64,000 bases of DNA, taken from contig NZ_JAVAMB010000008.1 of NCBI RefSeq assembly GCF_030730925.1, positions 186,001 through 250,000 of the forward strand, given 5' to 3'. The notes beneath the pieces are model-generated. The model was not told where the DNA came from and searched no databases. It saw only the letters and a list, made by a program, of their open reading frames with translations. The translations under genes and the position numbers were made by a program. Within the stretch, counting starts at the first letter, position 1. Each line of letters starts with the position of its first letter. This document shows positions 52,843 to 60,947 of this stretch, piece after piece. The DNA comes from Flavobacterium sp. DG2-3. GTDB lineage: Bacteria > Bacteroidota > Bacteroidia > Flavobacteriales > Flavobacteriaceae.

Positions 52843-53712
52843 ATGAATAATCAGACAGATATACAGAATTGCGATTTTACTTCAGATTTAAAAATGAAGG
52901 GTTTTAAAGTTTATCCTATAAATGGAGACTTCAGTAAAGTTCCCGTTTACAGCCGAAGAGACTTTTATAAAATCTGCATCAATACCAGCAAAAGCATTAT
53001 ACAATACGCTGACCGCGGAATAGAGACCAACGGGACGATTCTGTTTTTTGGCAATCCGATTATTCCGTATTCTTGGGAGACGGTTTCGGAAAAATTTGAA
53101 GGTTATGCCTGCGTTTTTACAGAAGAGTTCTTTAAAACCAAAGACCGATCAGAAACACTTCATGAATCGCCTTTATTTAAAATAGGCGGAACACCAATAT
53201 TTACTTTAAATGCTGAACAAAAGGTATTTATCGATTCTTTATTTCAAAAAATGATTGAAGAATACGAAACCGATTATGCATTTAAAGACGATTTAATGCG
53301 CAGTTACGTCAATCTGATCATTCACGAATCGATGAAAATGCAGCCTTCAGAGAATTTCTTTAAACATAAAAATGCTTCTTCGAGAATTACTTCTTTGTTT
53401 TTAGAATTATTAGAAAGGCAATTTCCAATAGAAACTAAAGATCAGCCTTTAGCTTTAAAAACACCGCAGGATTATGCGCAAAGTCTTTCTGTGCATGTTA
53501 ATCATTTAAATCGTTCTGTAAAAGAAGTTACTGGAAGACCAACGACAGCTCATATTACAGAAAGAGTCATCAATGAAGCCAAAGCTTTATTGCAGCATAC
53601 CGATTGGAGTATTTCAGATATTGGTTATTCTCTTGGATTTGAATATCCGAGTTATTTTAATAATTACTTTAAAAGGCTTACAGGAACGGTTCCGAAATCG
53701 CTCCGAATGTAA
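52843..53712 (+). CDS. AraC-family transcriptional regulator
   Basis: 289 aa. N-terminal cupin-like sensor (~10-150), C-terminal AraC DNA-binding domain with two HTHs; SISDIGYSLGFEYPSYFNNYFKRLTGTVPKSLR (~256-288) is the second-HTH signature. A TAACTTTG -7-like box lies only 4 bases upstream of ATG 52843. It precedes a cupin and an alcohol dehydrogenase gene on the same strand that may be its targets. Confidence 0.92.
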   Translation: MNNQTDIQNCDFTSDLKMKGFKVYPINGDFSKVPVYSRRDFYKICINTSKSIIQYADRGIETNGTILFFGNPIIPYSWETVSEKFEGYACVFTEEFFKTKDRSETLHESPLFKIGGTPIFTLNAEQKVFIDSLFQKMIEEYETDYAFKDDLMRSYVNLIIHESMKMQPSENFFKHKNASSRITSLFLELLERQFPIETKDQPLALKTPQDYAQSLSVHVNHLNRSVKEVTGRPTTAHITERVINEAKALLQHTDWSISDIGYSLGFEYPSYFNNYFKRLTGTVPKSLRM

Positions 53713-54019
53713 ATTGTTTCAATTTCTTAATTTTTTGTTTGAATATTGTTATTTCGGCATTGTAGTATTGTGCTACATTTGCCCTGAAATAACAACGAAT
53801 CTTTGTATCAGTTTCGAATGACTAAATAAACACTTCATAAAGCGATGTCAGCTTTACCGTTTAGTTTTAAATTTTGATTACAACCTAACATATACATTTT
53901 TAACGAATTAATTAAAAATCAAATTCTCATTCGAAAGGAGATTCAATACGTTGGTTATTTTACTGAAATAAGTATCAATAAAATTCAAACAAATTATTAA
54001 CCCGAAAAACAACGAAATT
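53713..54019 (+). other. 307-base gap between AraC regulator and cupin
   Basis: Contains a bulged hairpin with GTTATTTC (53748-53755) and GAAATAAC (53786-53793), inside which GTAG and CTAC also pair: a likely terminator for the regulator. The rest is AT-rich and holds the unlabelled promoter and operator region of the cupin gene. No coding potential; a downstream out-of-frame run after the regulator is a shadow. Confidence 0.65.
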
Positions 54020-54424
54020 ATGTCGACACAATTCACAGCCGTAACAGAAGAAGGTAAAGTTCCAAACACTTATATGACAGGTGAGGTGTCATATAAAAAA
54101 CAAACTAGTGAAATTCATCCTGAAAACACTACTATCAAAGACGTTTCTTTCGAGCCGTGCGCACGAACCAACTGGCACAGTAATGCAAGTCTTCAGCTCA
54201 TTATTGTAACGCAGGGAGAAGGCTATTATCAAGAAAGAGGCGGAAAAATTAATCTATTGCAAAAAGGTCAGGTTTTAACGATTCTGCCAGGTATTGAGCA
54301 TTGGTATGGAGCCACTCCAGAAAGTTCGTATTCGTACATCACAATCGTAACAGAAATTGATAAGGGCTCCGGAACTTGGTTAGAAAAAGTGACCGACGAA
54401 GAGTATTTTTCTTTTAGCTACTAA
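54020..54424 (+). CDS. Single-domain cupin protein
   Basis: 134 aa. Cupin motif 1 in RTNWHSNASLQLIIVTQGEGYYQERGG (~50-76: the His-x-His pair is only partly kept) and motif 2 in VLTILPGIEHWYGATPESSYSYITIVTE (~89-116). Family includes carboxymuconolactone-type partners and small-molecule binders. Its position next to an AraC regulator and an alcohol dehydrogenase suggests one inducible unit. Function unknown. An F4 repeat overlaps the stop codon. Confidence 0.85.
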   Translation: MSTQFTAVTEEGKVPNTYMTGEVSYKKQTSEIHPENTTIKDVSFEPCARTNWHSNASLQLIIVTQGEGYYQERGGKINLLQKGQVLTILPGIEHWYGATPESSYSYITIVTEIDKGSGTWLEKVTDEEYFSFSY

Positions 54425-54500
54425 GCTACTGAGGTTCTAAGTTGCTAAGGTTTTTTGTCGCGAAGATTTTTTGCCATCCCGATCGCTATCGGGACTAAGA
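54423..54500. repeat. F4 half copy and GC-rich dyad after the cupin gene
   Basis: AAGCTACTGAGGTTCTAAG (54423-54441) overlaps the cupin stop and matches part of the F4 copy at 55764-55782. A dyad ATCCCGAT-CGCT-ATCGGGA (54477-54495) follows. Confidence 0.7.
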
Positions 54501-54705
54501 CGCAAAGTTTTTTTAACTTTATAAAATTGTAATTATTTGATAATTAAGTTTTTATGATCTAATTAAGCTTTCGAAAAGAAAAATCTGTGTCAAATCAGCT
54601 TAATCAATAAAATCTGCGTGAAATTCTACGTCTCGTAAAAACTTGAAACTTGAAACTTGAAACTTGAAACCTGAAACCTGAAACAAAAAACAAACTATAA
54701 AAAAT

Positions 54706-55758
54706 ATGGAAACAAAAAATGTAAAAGCCTTCGGTACAGAAGCTGCCGAAGCACCATTAAAAACCTTAGATATTAAAAGAAGAGAAGTTTTAGCGCATGA
54801 CGTTGAAATCGAAATTTTATATTGCGGAATCTGCCACTCCGATTTGCATTCAGCTCGAAATGAATGGCACGGAACAATTTATCCGATTGTTCCAGGTCAC
54901 GAAATTGTAGGTCGCGTTACAAAAGTAGGCGATCACGTAAAAGGATTTAAAGTGGGCGATTTAGCGGGAGTTGGTTGCCTTGTTGACTCTTGCAGAGAAT
55001 GCGAACATTGCAAAAATGATTTAGAGCAATTCTGCGACGAAGGAAATATTCAAACATTCAATTCGCCAGACAAACATTTAGGCGGACAAACGTATGGTGG
55101 TTACTCACAAAGTATTACGGTTGATGAAAGCTTCGTGCCGCACATTTCAGATAAATTAGATCTTTCTGCTGTTGCTCCTTTATTGTGTGCCGGAATTACA
55201 ACTTATTCTCCGTTAAAACATTGGAAAGTTGGTCCTGGTCAGAAAGTCGGAATCGTTGGAATAGGCGGACTTGGTCACATGGGAATCAAAATTGCGAAAG
55301 CTATGGGTGCTCATGTGGTTGTTTTTACCACTTCGTTATCTAAAACGGAAGATGCCAAACGTCTAGGTGCAGATGAGGTTGTTTTATCTACAGATGAAGC
55401 TCAAATGACGCAGCACGCGAGAAGTCTAAACTTTATTTTAGATTGCGTATCGGCTGAGCATAATATCGATTCATACCTAAACTTACTTAAAGTAGACGGA
55501 ACGCTTACTTTAGTTGGCGCTCCAATGGATCCGCTTCCTGTAACTTCTTTCAGTTTGATTTTAGGAAGAAGAAGTTTCTCAGGTTCACTAATTGGCGGAA
55601 TCGCAGAAACTCAAGAAATGCTGGATTTCTGTGCAGAACATAACATCACATCAGACGTAGAAGTAATCGGAGTAAACGATGTAAACGATGCCTACGAAAG
55701 ATTATTAAAAGGAGATGTTAAGTATCGTTTTGTGATTGATATGGCTTCGCTTAAATAA
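54706..55758 (+). CDS. Zinc-dependent NAD(P)-linked alcohol dehydrogenase (YahK/cinnamyl type)
   Basis: 350 aa. Catalytic zinc ligands C40, H65 and E66 in the segments CGICHSDLH and VPGHEIVG; structural zinc at C96, C99, C102 and C110. Rossmann motif GIVGIGGLGHMGIKIAKAMGA. Reduces aldehydes or oxidises alcohols; the narrow YahK-like subfamily prefers NADPH and broad aldehydes. It is 281 bases behind the cupin and may share regulation by the AraC-type protein. Confidence 0.94.
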   Translation: METKNVKAFGTEAAEAPLKTLDIKRREVLAHDVEIEILYCGICHSDLHSARNEWHGTIYPIVPGHEIVGRVTKVGDHVKGFKVGDLAGVGCLVDSCRECEHCKNDLEQFCDEGNIQTFNSPDKHLGGQTYGGYSQSITVDESFVPHISDKLDLSAVAPLLCAGITTYSPLKHWKVGPGQKVGIVGIGGLGHMGIKIAKAMGAHVVVFTTSLSKTEDAKRLGADEVVLSTDEAQMTQHARSLNFILDCVSAEHNIDSYLNLLKVDGTLTLVGAPMDPLPVTSFSLILGRRSFSGSLIGGIAETQEMLDFCAEHNITSDVEVIGVNDVNDAYERLLKGDVKYRFVIDMASLK

Positions 55759-55842
55759 GCTTCTAAGCTACTGAGGTTCTAAGCTCCTAAGCTCCTAAGG
55801 TTAAAAGCTTAGCACCTTAGAACCTTAGCGCCTCAGAAGCTT
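55757..55842. repeat. F4 inverted repeat, full copy
   Basis: Starts within the alcohol dehydrogenase stop codon (55756-55758). AAGCTTCTAAGCTACTGAGG ... CCTCAGAAGCTT arms; several internal AAGCTCCTAAG units. Immediately followed by a strong terminator. Confidence 0.75.
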
Positions 55843-55851
55843 AAAAAAAGA

Positions 55852-55885
55852 AAACCCCTCAAGCAATTCAACTCTTGAGGGGTTT
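55852..55885. terminator. Terminator AAACCCCTCAAG / CTTGAGGGGTTT
   Basis: Perfect 12-bp stem (55852-55863, 55874-55885) with a 10-base loop, between the alcohol dehydrogenase and the convergent DUF4142 gene. Confidence 0.9.
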
Positions 55886-55977
55886 ATAGCAAAGATTTGA
55901 GGCTCTTAAATACTCAATAGAATCTTAGAGCCTAAGAATCTTGCTTTAAAAATAAATAATAACCAATTAAATTTATT

Positions 55978-56565
55978 TTACTTTTTGTCTAGGTTTTGTT
56001 TCAGCATTTTAGCGTGTTCCAAATGTGCTGTTAAACCTGCAATATTGTTAGAAGCCCAAGTTCTTACTTCTTGATCGTTAGCATCTTTAGCGGCTTTTTC
56101 TAATTTTTTAATCGCTTTTTCGTGACCATCGATCATCATATCAGCGAATTTTTTGTCAAAATCAACACCCGATTTCTCGTTTAATTTATTGTATTCCTCT
56201 TGTCCTTCTTCCGTTAGAGTAGTTGGTAGAGTAAAGTTTTTTGCTTTTGCTAAAGCACTTACTTCAGAAGCCGATTTAGTGTGCTCATCAACAAGCATTT
56301 TACCAAATTTTTTCACTTCAGCGTTGGTACTTTTTGTTTGAGCCAGTTTACCAATTTCGATTTCAGCTAAATTGATTTCTGCTTGATCTACTAAAAATTC
56401 AGAATCATCTTCTTTGCTGTCAATAGAATCGAATTTTGCTTCGTTTGCATCTTCTGCAACTTCTTTAGGATCTTCTTGTTTGGTTTCGTTCTTACAAGAT
56501 TGAAGAGATAAAATAATAAGTCCTGCTCCTAAAATGGCTTGTCCGGCTAATAATAACTTTTTCAT
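55978..56565 (-). CDS. DUF4142 lipoprotein
   Basis: 195 aa. Lipoprotein signal with lipobox LQSC near residue 23. The mature part is a four-helix ferritin-like DUF4142 domain: FLVDQAEINLAEIEIGKLAQTKSTNAEVKKFGKMLVDEHTKSASEV (~60-105) and EKAAKDANDQEVRTWASN. Members are periplasmic or envelope proteins induced by stress or desiccation in several bacteria. It starts the run of stress-type genes that continues to the window end. Confidence 0.93.
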   Translation of the reverse strand: MKKLLLAGQAILGAGLIILSLQSCKNETKQEDPKEVAEDANEAKFDSIDSKEDDSEFLVDQAEINLAEIEIGKLAQTKSTNAEVKKFGKMLVDEHTKSASEVSALAKAKNFTLPTTLTEEGQEEYNKLNEKSGVDFDKKFADMMIDGHEKAIKKLEKAAKDANDQEVRTWASNNIAGLTAHLEHAKMLKQNLDKK

Positions 56566-56719
56566 GATTTTAATGGTTTAAATGTTATGATGTAAAATTA
56601 TTGAGAACCTGTAAGAAAAAATTACACGATTTTTACGGATTGTTATAGGATTTGGATGCTATCAATAATTAGAAATGTATGTTTGTATTATTAATTGAGA
56701 AAAATGAAATATTTAATTC

Positions 56720-57571
56720 ATGAAACAAAAAATTACACTCCTATTTCTTTTAACGACAGCTTTTGTGTCAGCCCAAATTATTTATAAAGGCTTCATAGAC
56801 AAATATCCAATTGAGTTGGTAACCGATATTTATTCAGACGGGCAAGGATCTGCAATCTATGTGTATTCTAATTATGATACGCCAATAGTTTTGAATGCAA
56901 AGCTTGTAGAAACCGCTTTAGTTTTTACGGAGAAAGATAAAAACGATAACGAAACCGCAAAATTGACTTTTGTAAATTATGATGGCAATAGCAGTCAGCT
57001 AAATGGAATCTGGAAAGATTTGAATTCAGGAAAAGAGCTTAAAATCAGTTTAGAAAAAGAGTTTGATGTAAATGATAATTCAGAATTGAAAGAAAGAGAG
57101 ATTTTACAGCCCGTTTCTTTTAAAGATAAATATTTTAAGCTTGTTATTTCGAAAGATTCAAATGTGAGCGGCATTAAAATTCTGGAGAAAAAGACCGATA
57201 AATTAATCCAGAAAATTGACATTCAATGCCAACTTTGGGGGCTTTACAATATAAATGTAGGAGATTATAATTTTGATGGATTTGAAGAATTCTCTGTTTT
57301 TGAATCCAGTTACGCGGGACCAAATACTTCTAGAATATATTTTCTATACAATCCGAAAACAGGAAAATACTTTGAGAGCAGTTTTAGTGGAACTTCATTA
57401 GAATTTGACAGTAAAACTAAAAGGATCTACGAGCACAATCAATGTTGCGCAGGTAGGAGTGTAGAAAGAGCTGAATATAAAGTTGTCAATAACAAAATGG
57501 TTTTGATAAAAAAGACTTGTTTGGAATATGATGATAAAACAAAGGACTATAAGAATATTAAATGTGATTGA
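56720..57571 (+). CDS. Secreted XAC2610-like / FG-GAP-related protein
   Basis: 283 aa. Signal peptide 1-18 (LTTAFVSAQ). The second half contains NVGDYNFDGFEEFSVFESSYAGPNTSRIYFLYNPKTGKYFESSFSG, a calcium-binding FG-GAP-like element found in XAC2610-related proteins, followed by a Cys-containing part (QCCAGRSVERAEY). First half is beta-rich. Function unknown. A TATGTTTG -7 box is at 56678-56685. Confidence 0.75.
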   Translation: MKQKITLLFLLTTAFVSAQIIYKGFIDKYPIELVTDIYSDGQGSAIYVYSNYDTPIVLNAKLVETALVFTEKDKNDNETAKLTFVNYDGNSSQLNGIWKDLNSGKELKISLEKEFDVNDNSELKEREILQPVSFKDKYFKLVISKDSNVSGIKILEKKTDKLIQKIDIQCQLWGLYNINVGDYNFDGFEEFSVFESSYAGPNTSRIYFLYNPKTGKYFESSFSGTSLEFDSKTKRIYEHNQCCAGRSVERAEYKVVNNKMVLIKKTCLEYDDKTKDYKNIKCD

Positions 57572-57588
57572 TTAAATAAAGAGAAAAC

Positions 57589-57616
57589 AAATCCCGACTT
57601 CAAAAGAGTTGGGATT
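57589..57616 (+). terminator. Terminator with AATCCCGACT / AGTTGGGATT stem
   Basis: Stem with one G-T pair, followed by nine T, directly after the XAC2610-like gene. Confidence 0.85.
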
Positions 57617-57787
57617 TTTTTTTCGTAACACAATTTACATCTCACAAATAACATTTTACATTTCACTTTTCACAATTCCCATCCCACAAATTTGAAATTT
57701 CAAACCAAAATTCTATAACAGAATCGCCTTACTTTTTGATGAACTTTGACTTATGAGATTTTTCAAAACATTCTAAAAATAAAAGTC

Positions 57788-58027
57788 ATGCCAGATCCAA
57801 GAATTAAAAACGAAGAACAGTATGAAGCATTGGTAAAAAAAGGATACAGCAAAGAAAAATCGGCGCGTATTGCCAATACACCCAATGCAGGAGAAAAAGG
57901 CGGAAAAGCAAAGCCTTATGACGAATGGACAAAAGAAGAACTTTTGAAACAAGCCAGTAAAGTTGGTATAAAAGGAAGATCTTATATGAATAAAAAAGAC
58001 CTAATAAAGTCTTTGCGAAATAATTGA
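57788..58027 (+). CDS. Small basic SAP/Rho-N-like protein (DUF7218-type)
   Basis: 79 aa from ATG 57788 (MPDPRIKNEEQYEALVKKGY); an upstream in-frame start at 57746 is unlikely. Two parts: an N-terminal VKKGYSKEKSARIANTPNAGEKGGKAKPYD region, and a C-terminal helix-extended-loop-helix, WTKEELLKQASKVGIKGRSYMNKKDLIKSLRNN, of the SAP/Rho-N nucleic-acid-binding type. Both parts are basic. It ends 42 bases before the topoisomerase IB gene and may bind nucleic acid together with it. In other bacteria, this family neighbours DNA-repair or stress genes. Confidence 0.8.
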   Translation: MPDPRIKNEEQYEALVKKGYSKEKSARIANTPNAGEKGGKAKPYDEWTKEELLKQASKVGIKGRSYMNKKDLIKSLRNN

Positions 58028-58069
58028 AACAAATAGCAAAACTATTTCTGTGATAAAAATTCAAATACC

Positions 58070-59164
58070 ATGAATGCGGCGAGAAAAGAAAATTTGATGA
58101 ATCAGCTAATTAAAGCGCCACAGCTAGTTATAGAAAAACTAGACTTAGAATATATTAACGATCATCAATTGACAATCGTACGCTGCCGCGAAGGAGAAAA
58201 TTTCGTTTATAAAAAAAACGGAAGAAATGTGAAAAGCAAAAATGAAATTAAGCGCATTAATAGTTTAGTTCTTCCGCCAGCTTGGGAAAACGTTCGTATT
58301 ACTGATATTACAAATGGACACTTGCAAGCTGTGGGAACAGATCTTAAAAACAGAAAACAATATCGTTATCATCCGAGATGGAATTTGATTCGAAATCAAA
58401 CCAAGTTTTATAAAATAGCAGAATTTGGAGCCAAACTCCCATTTATCAGAAAACAAGTAGATCTTGATTTGGAACAGAAAGAATGGTCAAAGGAAAAAGT
58501 TACTGCTTTGGTTATTCGATTAATGGAAGAAACGCATATTCGAATCGGAAACGAGAAATATGCCAAAGACAACAAATCGTACGGACTTTCGACTTTAAGA
58601 AAACGCCATATTAATATCAATAGAAATTCGCTTCGGTTTGAATTTATTGGTAAAAAGGGAAAACAGCATACTATTACCACTCGAAACAAGAAATTGATCA
58701 AATTGGTAAGCCGTTGTGAAGAAATTCCAGGTTATGAAGTTTTTAAATATTACGATAAAAACGGCGAAAGAAAAGTTTTGGACAGTCACGCGGTAAATGA
58801 ATATCTGCATGCTATTTCGGGCGAATATTTCAGCGCGAAAGATTTCAGAACTTGGGCCGCTTCGATTATTTTCTTTGAAAGTTTAATGGAAATTGGAGTC
58901 ACATCTAATGAAAAAGAAATCAAAAACAACATCATTACAGCTTTTGATTTAACCGCTGAAGCACTCGGAAACACGAGAAAAGTCTGCAAAGATTATTACG
59001 TTCATCCGCTTTTGATTTCGACTTATGAAGATGGTTCCATCCAGAAATATTTTGATTCAGTTAAAAAAAGCCGAAGCAACAGAAAATATTTTACAAAAAC
59101 AGAAACCGCATTCTCAGAACTGATTAAAAATTATGAGGTCAATTTTGAGCAAGAATGCGCCTAA
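58070..59164 (+). CDS. Topoisomerase IB
   Basis: 364 aa, poxvirus/bacterial type IB enzyme. The catalytic residues can be placed: Arg in IRIGNEKYAKDNKSYGLSTLRKRH (~157-180), Lys195/196 in FIGKKGKQH, Arg260 in KDFRTWAAS and the nucleophile Tyr310 in CKDYYVHPLLI. The N-terminal domain (~30-120) holds LPPAWENVRIT and QYRYHPRW. It relaxes DNA supercoils without ATP by a 3'-phosphotyrosyl intermediate. The symbol topIB is not standard, so none is given. Upstream of a DUF1328 gene. Confidence 0.96.
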   Translation: MNAARKENLMNQLIKAPQLVIEKLDLEYINDHQLTIVRCREGENFVYKKNGRNVKSKNEIKRINSLVLPPAWENVRITDITNGHLQAVGTDLKNRKQYRYHPRWNLIRNQTKFYKIAEFGAKLPFIRKQVDLDLEQKEWSKEKVTALVIRLMEETHIRIGNEKYAKDNKSYGLSTLRKRHININRNSLRFEFIGKKGKQHTITTRNKKLIKLVSRCEEIPGYEVFKYYDKNGERKVLDSHAVNEYLHAISGEYFSAKDFRTWAASIIFFESLMEIGVTSNEKEIKNNIITAFDLTAEALGNTRKVCKDYYVHPLLISTYEDGSIQKYFDSVKKSRSNRKYFTKTETAFSELIKNYEVNFEQECA

Positions 59165-59244
59165 ATATAAGAGTTGAGCTTCTCTCCAAAAGCTTTAAAA
59201 GTTTGAATACAAACAAAATCATTATTAACTAAAAAACTATTATT

Positions 59245-59406
59245 ATGTTACGTTGGACAGTCACTTTTATTATTCTAGCCATAGTGGCGGGAATATTTGG
59301 TTTCGGTGGAATTGCCGCTGGAGCAGCTAGTATCGCTAAAATTTTATTCTTTATATTTTTAGTTCTTTTCGTTATTTCTTTAATCAGCGGAAGATCAAGA
59401 GTATAA
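59245..59406 (+). CDS. DUF1328 small membrane protein (YtjA-like)
   Basis: 53 aa; too short for many gene callers but clear. [20 protein letters not shown] opens it and the second helix is [19 protein letters not shown], with a [14 protein letters not shown] linker: the exact DUF1328 signature. Two membrane helices. In enterobacteria such genes are stress-induced. Own terminator downstream. Confidence 0.93.
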   Translation: MLRWTVTFIILAIVAGIFGFGGIAAGAASIAKILFFIFLVLFVISLISGRSRV

Positions 59407-59433
59407 GAGCAGTAGCAGATATACAAGAAATTT

Positions 59434-59465
59434 AAAACGGCACATTATTTAAAATGTGTCGTTTT
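59434..59465 (+). terminator. Terminator after DUF1328
   Basis: AAAACGGCACATT / AATGTGTCGTTTT stem with one G-T pair and an AT loop. Confidence 0.88.
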
Positions 59466-59500
59466 TGTGGTTTTAATAAATAAAAAAAAAACAGCAAGTC

Positions 59501-60148
59501 ATGGGAACACAAAGCGGTGCTTATCAAGATGTTTACATTAAAAGAGAAGACGCAATGGTAAGCTTGAAAAACGATGTGACAGATTTTTGTGAAAAATACA
59601 TAAAGCCTGTGCATCCTGAAAATTGGGATTGGTCGGTTCGTGATTTCGAAAATCCAAAAAACGATCCTACAACGGCAGAAGCCCGAGCAATTGCCAATGT
59701 TGTGTTTAAAGATTTAAGTGATCCAAAGCACACAGATGTCGATCTTTCTACAATGAATAACGTCCATGCGATTAAGGCCTATTTGGATCCGAAAAGCAAA
59801 CATGAAGCTTTTAATATGGAAGAATTTGCTTTTGCCTTAAAAGTAGAATTGGAGCACGGGAGAATAAAAGAGGTAAATGTGACCAATAATCATCCGTTTT
59901 TGACGGCTATGATTGCGCTTGCCCACATGACAGAAAGTTTGACTTATTATAAAAGGCTGAAAGTAATGGAAGCCGAGGGAGAAATTTATGAAATTGTTCG
60001 AAAAATAGAGGCTTCATCTGAAGGAAAAGAAGAATGGTATAAAGAATTAGGCAAAGCCGAACAAGAACTCAACGAAGCCAGAGCGGGATTATCAGAACGC
60101 CTGGCGCGTATGGACGATATTCCAGTACTGAAAATTATTGGAGATTAA
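59501..60148 (+). CDS. DUF5661-like protein
   Basis: 215 aa, soluble, no signal. Central motif FNMEEFAFALKVELEHGRIKEVNVTNNHPFLTAMIALAHMTESLTYYKRLKVME (~105-160) resembles DUF5661, which in other bacteria follows stress genes. N-terminal YQDVYIKREDAMVSLKNDVTDF is helical; the C-terminal ~50 residues are a charged helix (EEWYKELGKAEQELNEARAGLSERLARMDD). Function unknown. Ends at a strong terminator. Confidence 0.65.
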   Translation: MGTQSGAYQDVYIKREDAMVSLKNDVTDFCEKYIKPVHPENWDWSVRDFENPKNDPTTAEARAIANVVFKDLSDPKHTDVDLSTMNNVHAIKAYLDPKSKHEAFNMEEFAFALKVELEHGRIKEVNVTNNHPFLTAMIALAHMTESLTYYKRLKVMEAEGEIYEIVRKIEASSEGKEEWYKELGKAEQELNEARAGLSERLARMDDIPVLKIIGD

Positions 60149-60168
60149 GTAGTTAAATTTTAAACTCA

Positions 60169-60200
60169 AAAAACCGTCCCGATTTATCGGGACGGTTTTT
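60169..60200 (+). terminator. Terminator AAAAACCGTCCCGAT / ATCGGGACGGTTTTT
   Basis: Perfect 15-bp stem with a TT loop; usable in both directions between the convergent DUF5661-like and acidic-protein genes. Confidence 0.95.
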
Positions 60201-60219
60201 TCTTTTCTTTAAAATGAGA

Positions 60220-60756
60220 TTAGAATCGGCGAGGATCATTTTCTGGATATTCTTCGTCATCGTTATCTTCTTGAACATCATCTTCAATATAATCATTATC
60301 GTCTTCATCTATATCCTCTTCGATATAATCATCATCGTCATCATCGTCTTCATCCTCGTCATCAATGTCTTCTAGGACATCTTCAGTTTCATTAAAGTCG
60401 TATTCGTCTTCTTTAAGATCTGACGGATTATCAAATTCGTCGTTTTCTTCCGTATAATTTTCATCTTCTAGTTCGACCTCATAAATATCATCATTGTTGT
60501 CTTCGAGATCTCTGTCGGTATGAAAATCATCATTTAGATCATCTAGATCATCATCACTCACAAAATCTTCCTGATCAGGGTTGGGTCTATTCGGATTATA
60601 GCCATTTCGTACCATATAGCCTCGTTCCGCGATTTCACTAGCATTGTTATCAGGTTGTTTGATATCTTCATCAAGATCTTTACTCATATTTCGGTCGTTT
60701 GAGAAATGATTTTTTAAATCTCCGTTGTAGCTATTTTTTTTATCTATAGTATTCAT
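60220..60756 (-). CDS. Highly acidic, probably disordered protein
   Basis: 178 aa, about half Asp/Glu. From residue ~65 on, strings such as EDFVSDDDLDDLNDDF, DNNDDIYEVELEDENY and EDEDDDDDDDYIEEDID fill the protein. The N-terminal ~60 residues (start MNTIDKKNSYNGDLKNHFSN) contain a more ordinary segment (IAERGYMVRNGYNPNRPNPD) that may be the conserved core. No membrane segment or signal. Possible nucleic-acid mimic, metal binder or hydration protein; not assigned. Confidence 0.75.
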   Translation of the reverse strand: MNTIDKKNSYNGDLKNHFSNDRNMSKDLDEDIKQPDNNASEIAERGYMVRNGYNPNRPNPDQEDFVSDDDLDDLNDDFHTDRDLEDNNDDIYEVELEDENYTEENDEFDNPSDLKEDEYDFNETEDVLEDIDDEDEDDDDDDDYIEEDIDEDDNDYIEDDVQEDNDDEEYPENDPRRF

Positions 60757-60947
60757 GACATCTAGTTTTTAATGATTAATACTTAACAAAGCTAGTAGGA
60801 ACTTAAAAGAATTGCTTATAAGATTTTAAAGTCTAATTGTATAATTAACAGATGCTTAGAATAGAATTTTAAGTTGAAATCTTATAACCCCTTCCAAAGC
60901 ATAGGCAGTAATTTTATCATCATATTAATCATTAAAAAATTATTACC

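Noticed and set aside
53573-53821. Frame overlapping the end of the AraC gene
   Set aside because: Out-of-frame shadow that continues into the terminator hairpin.
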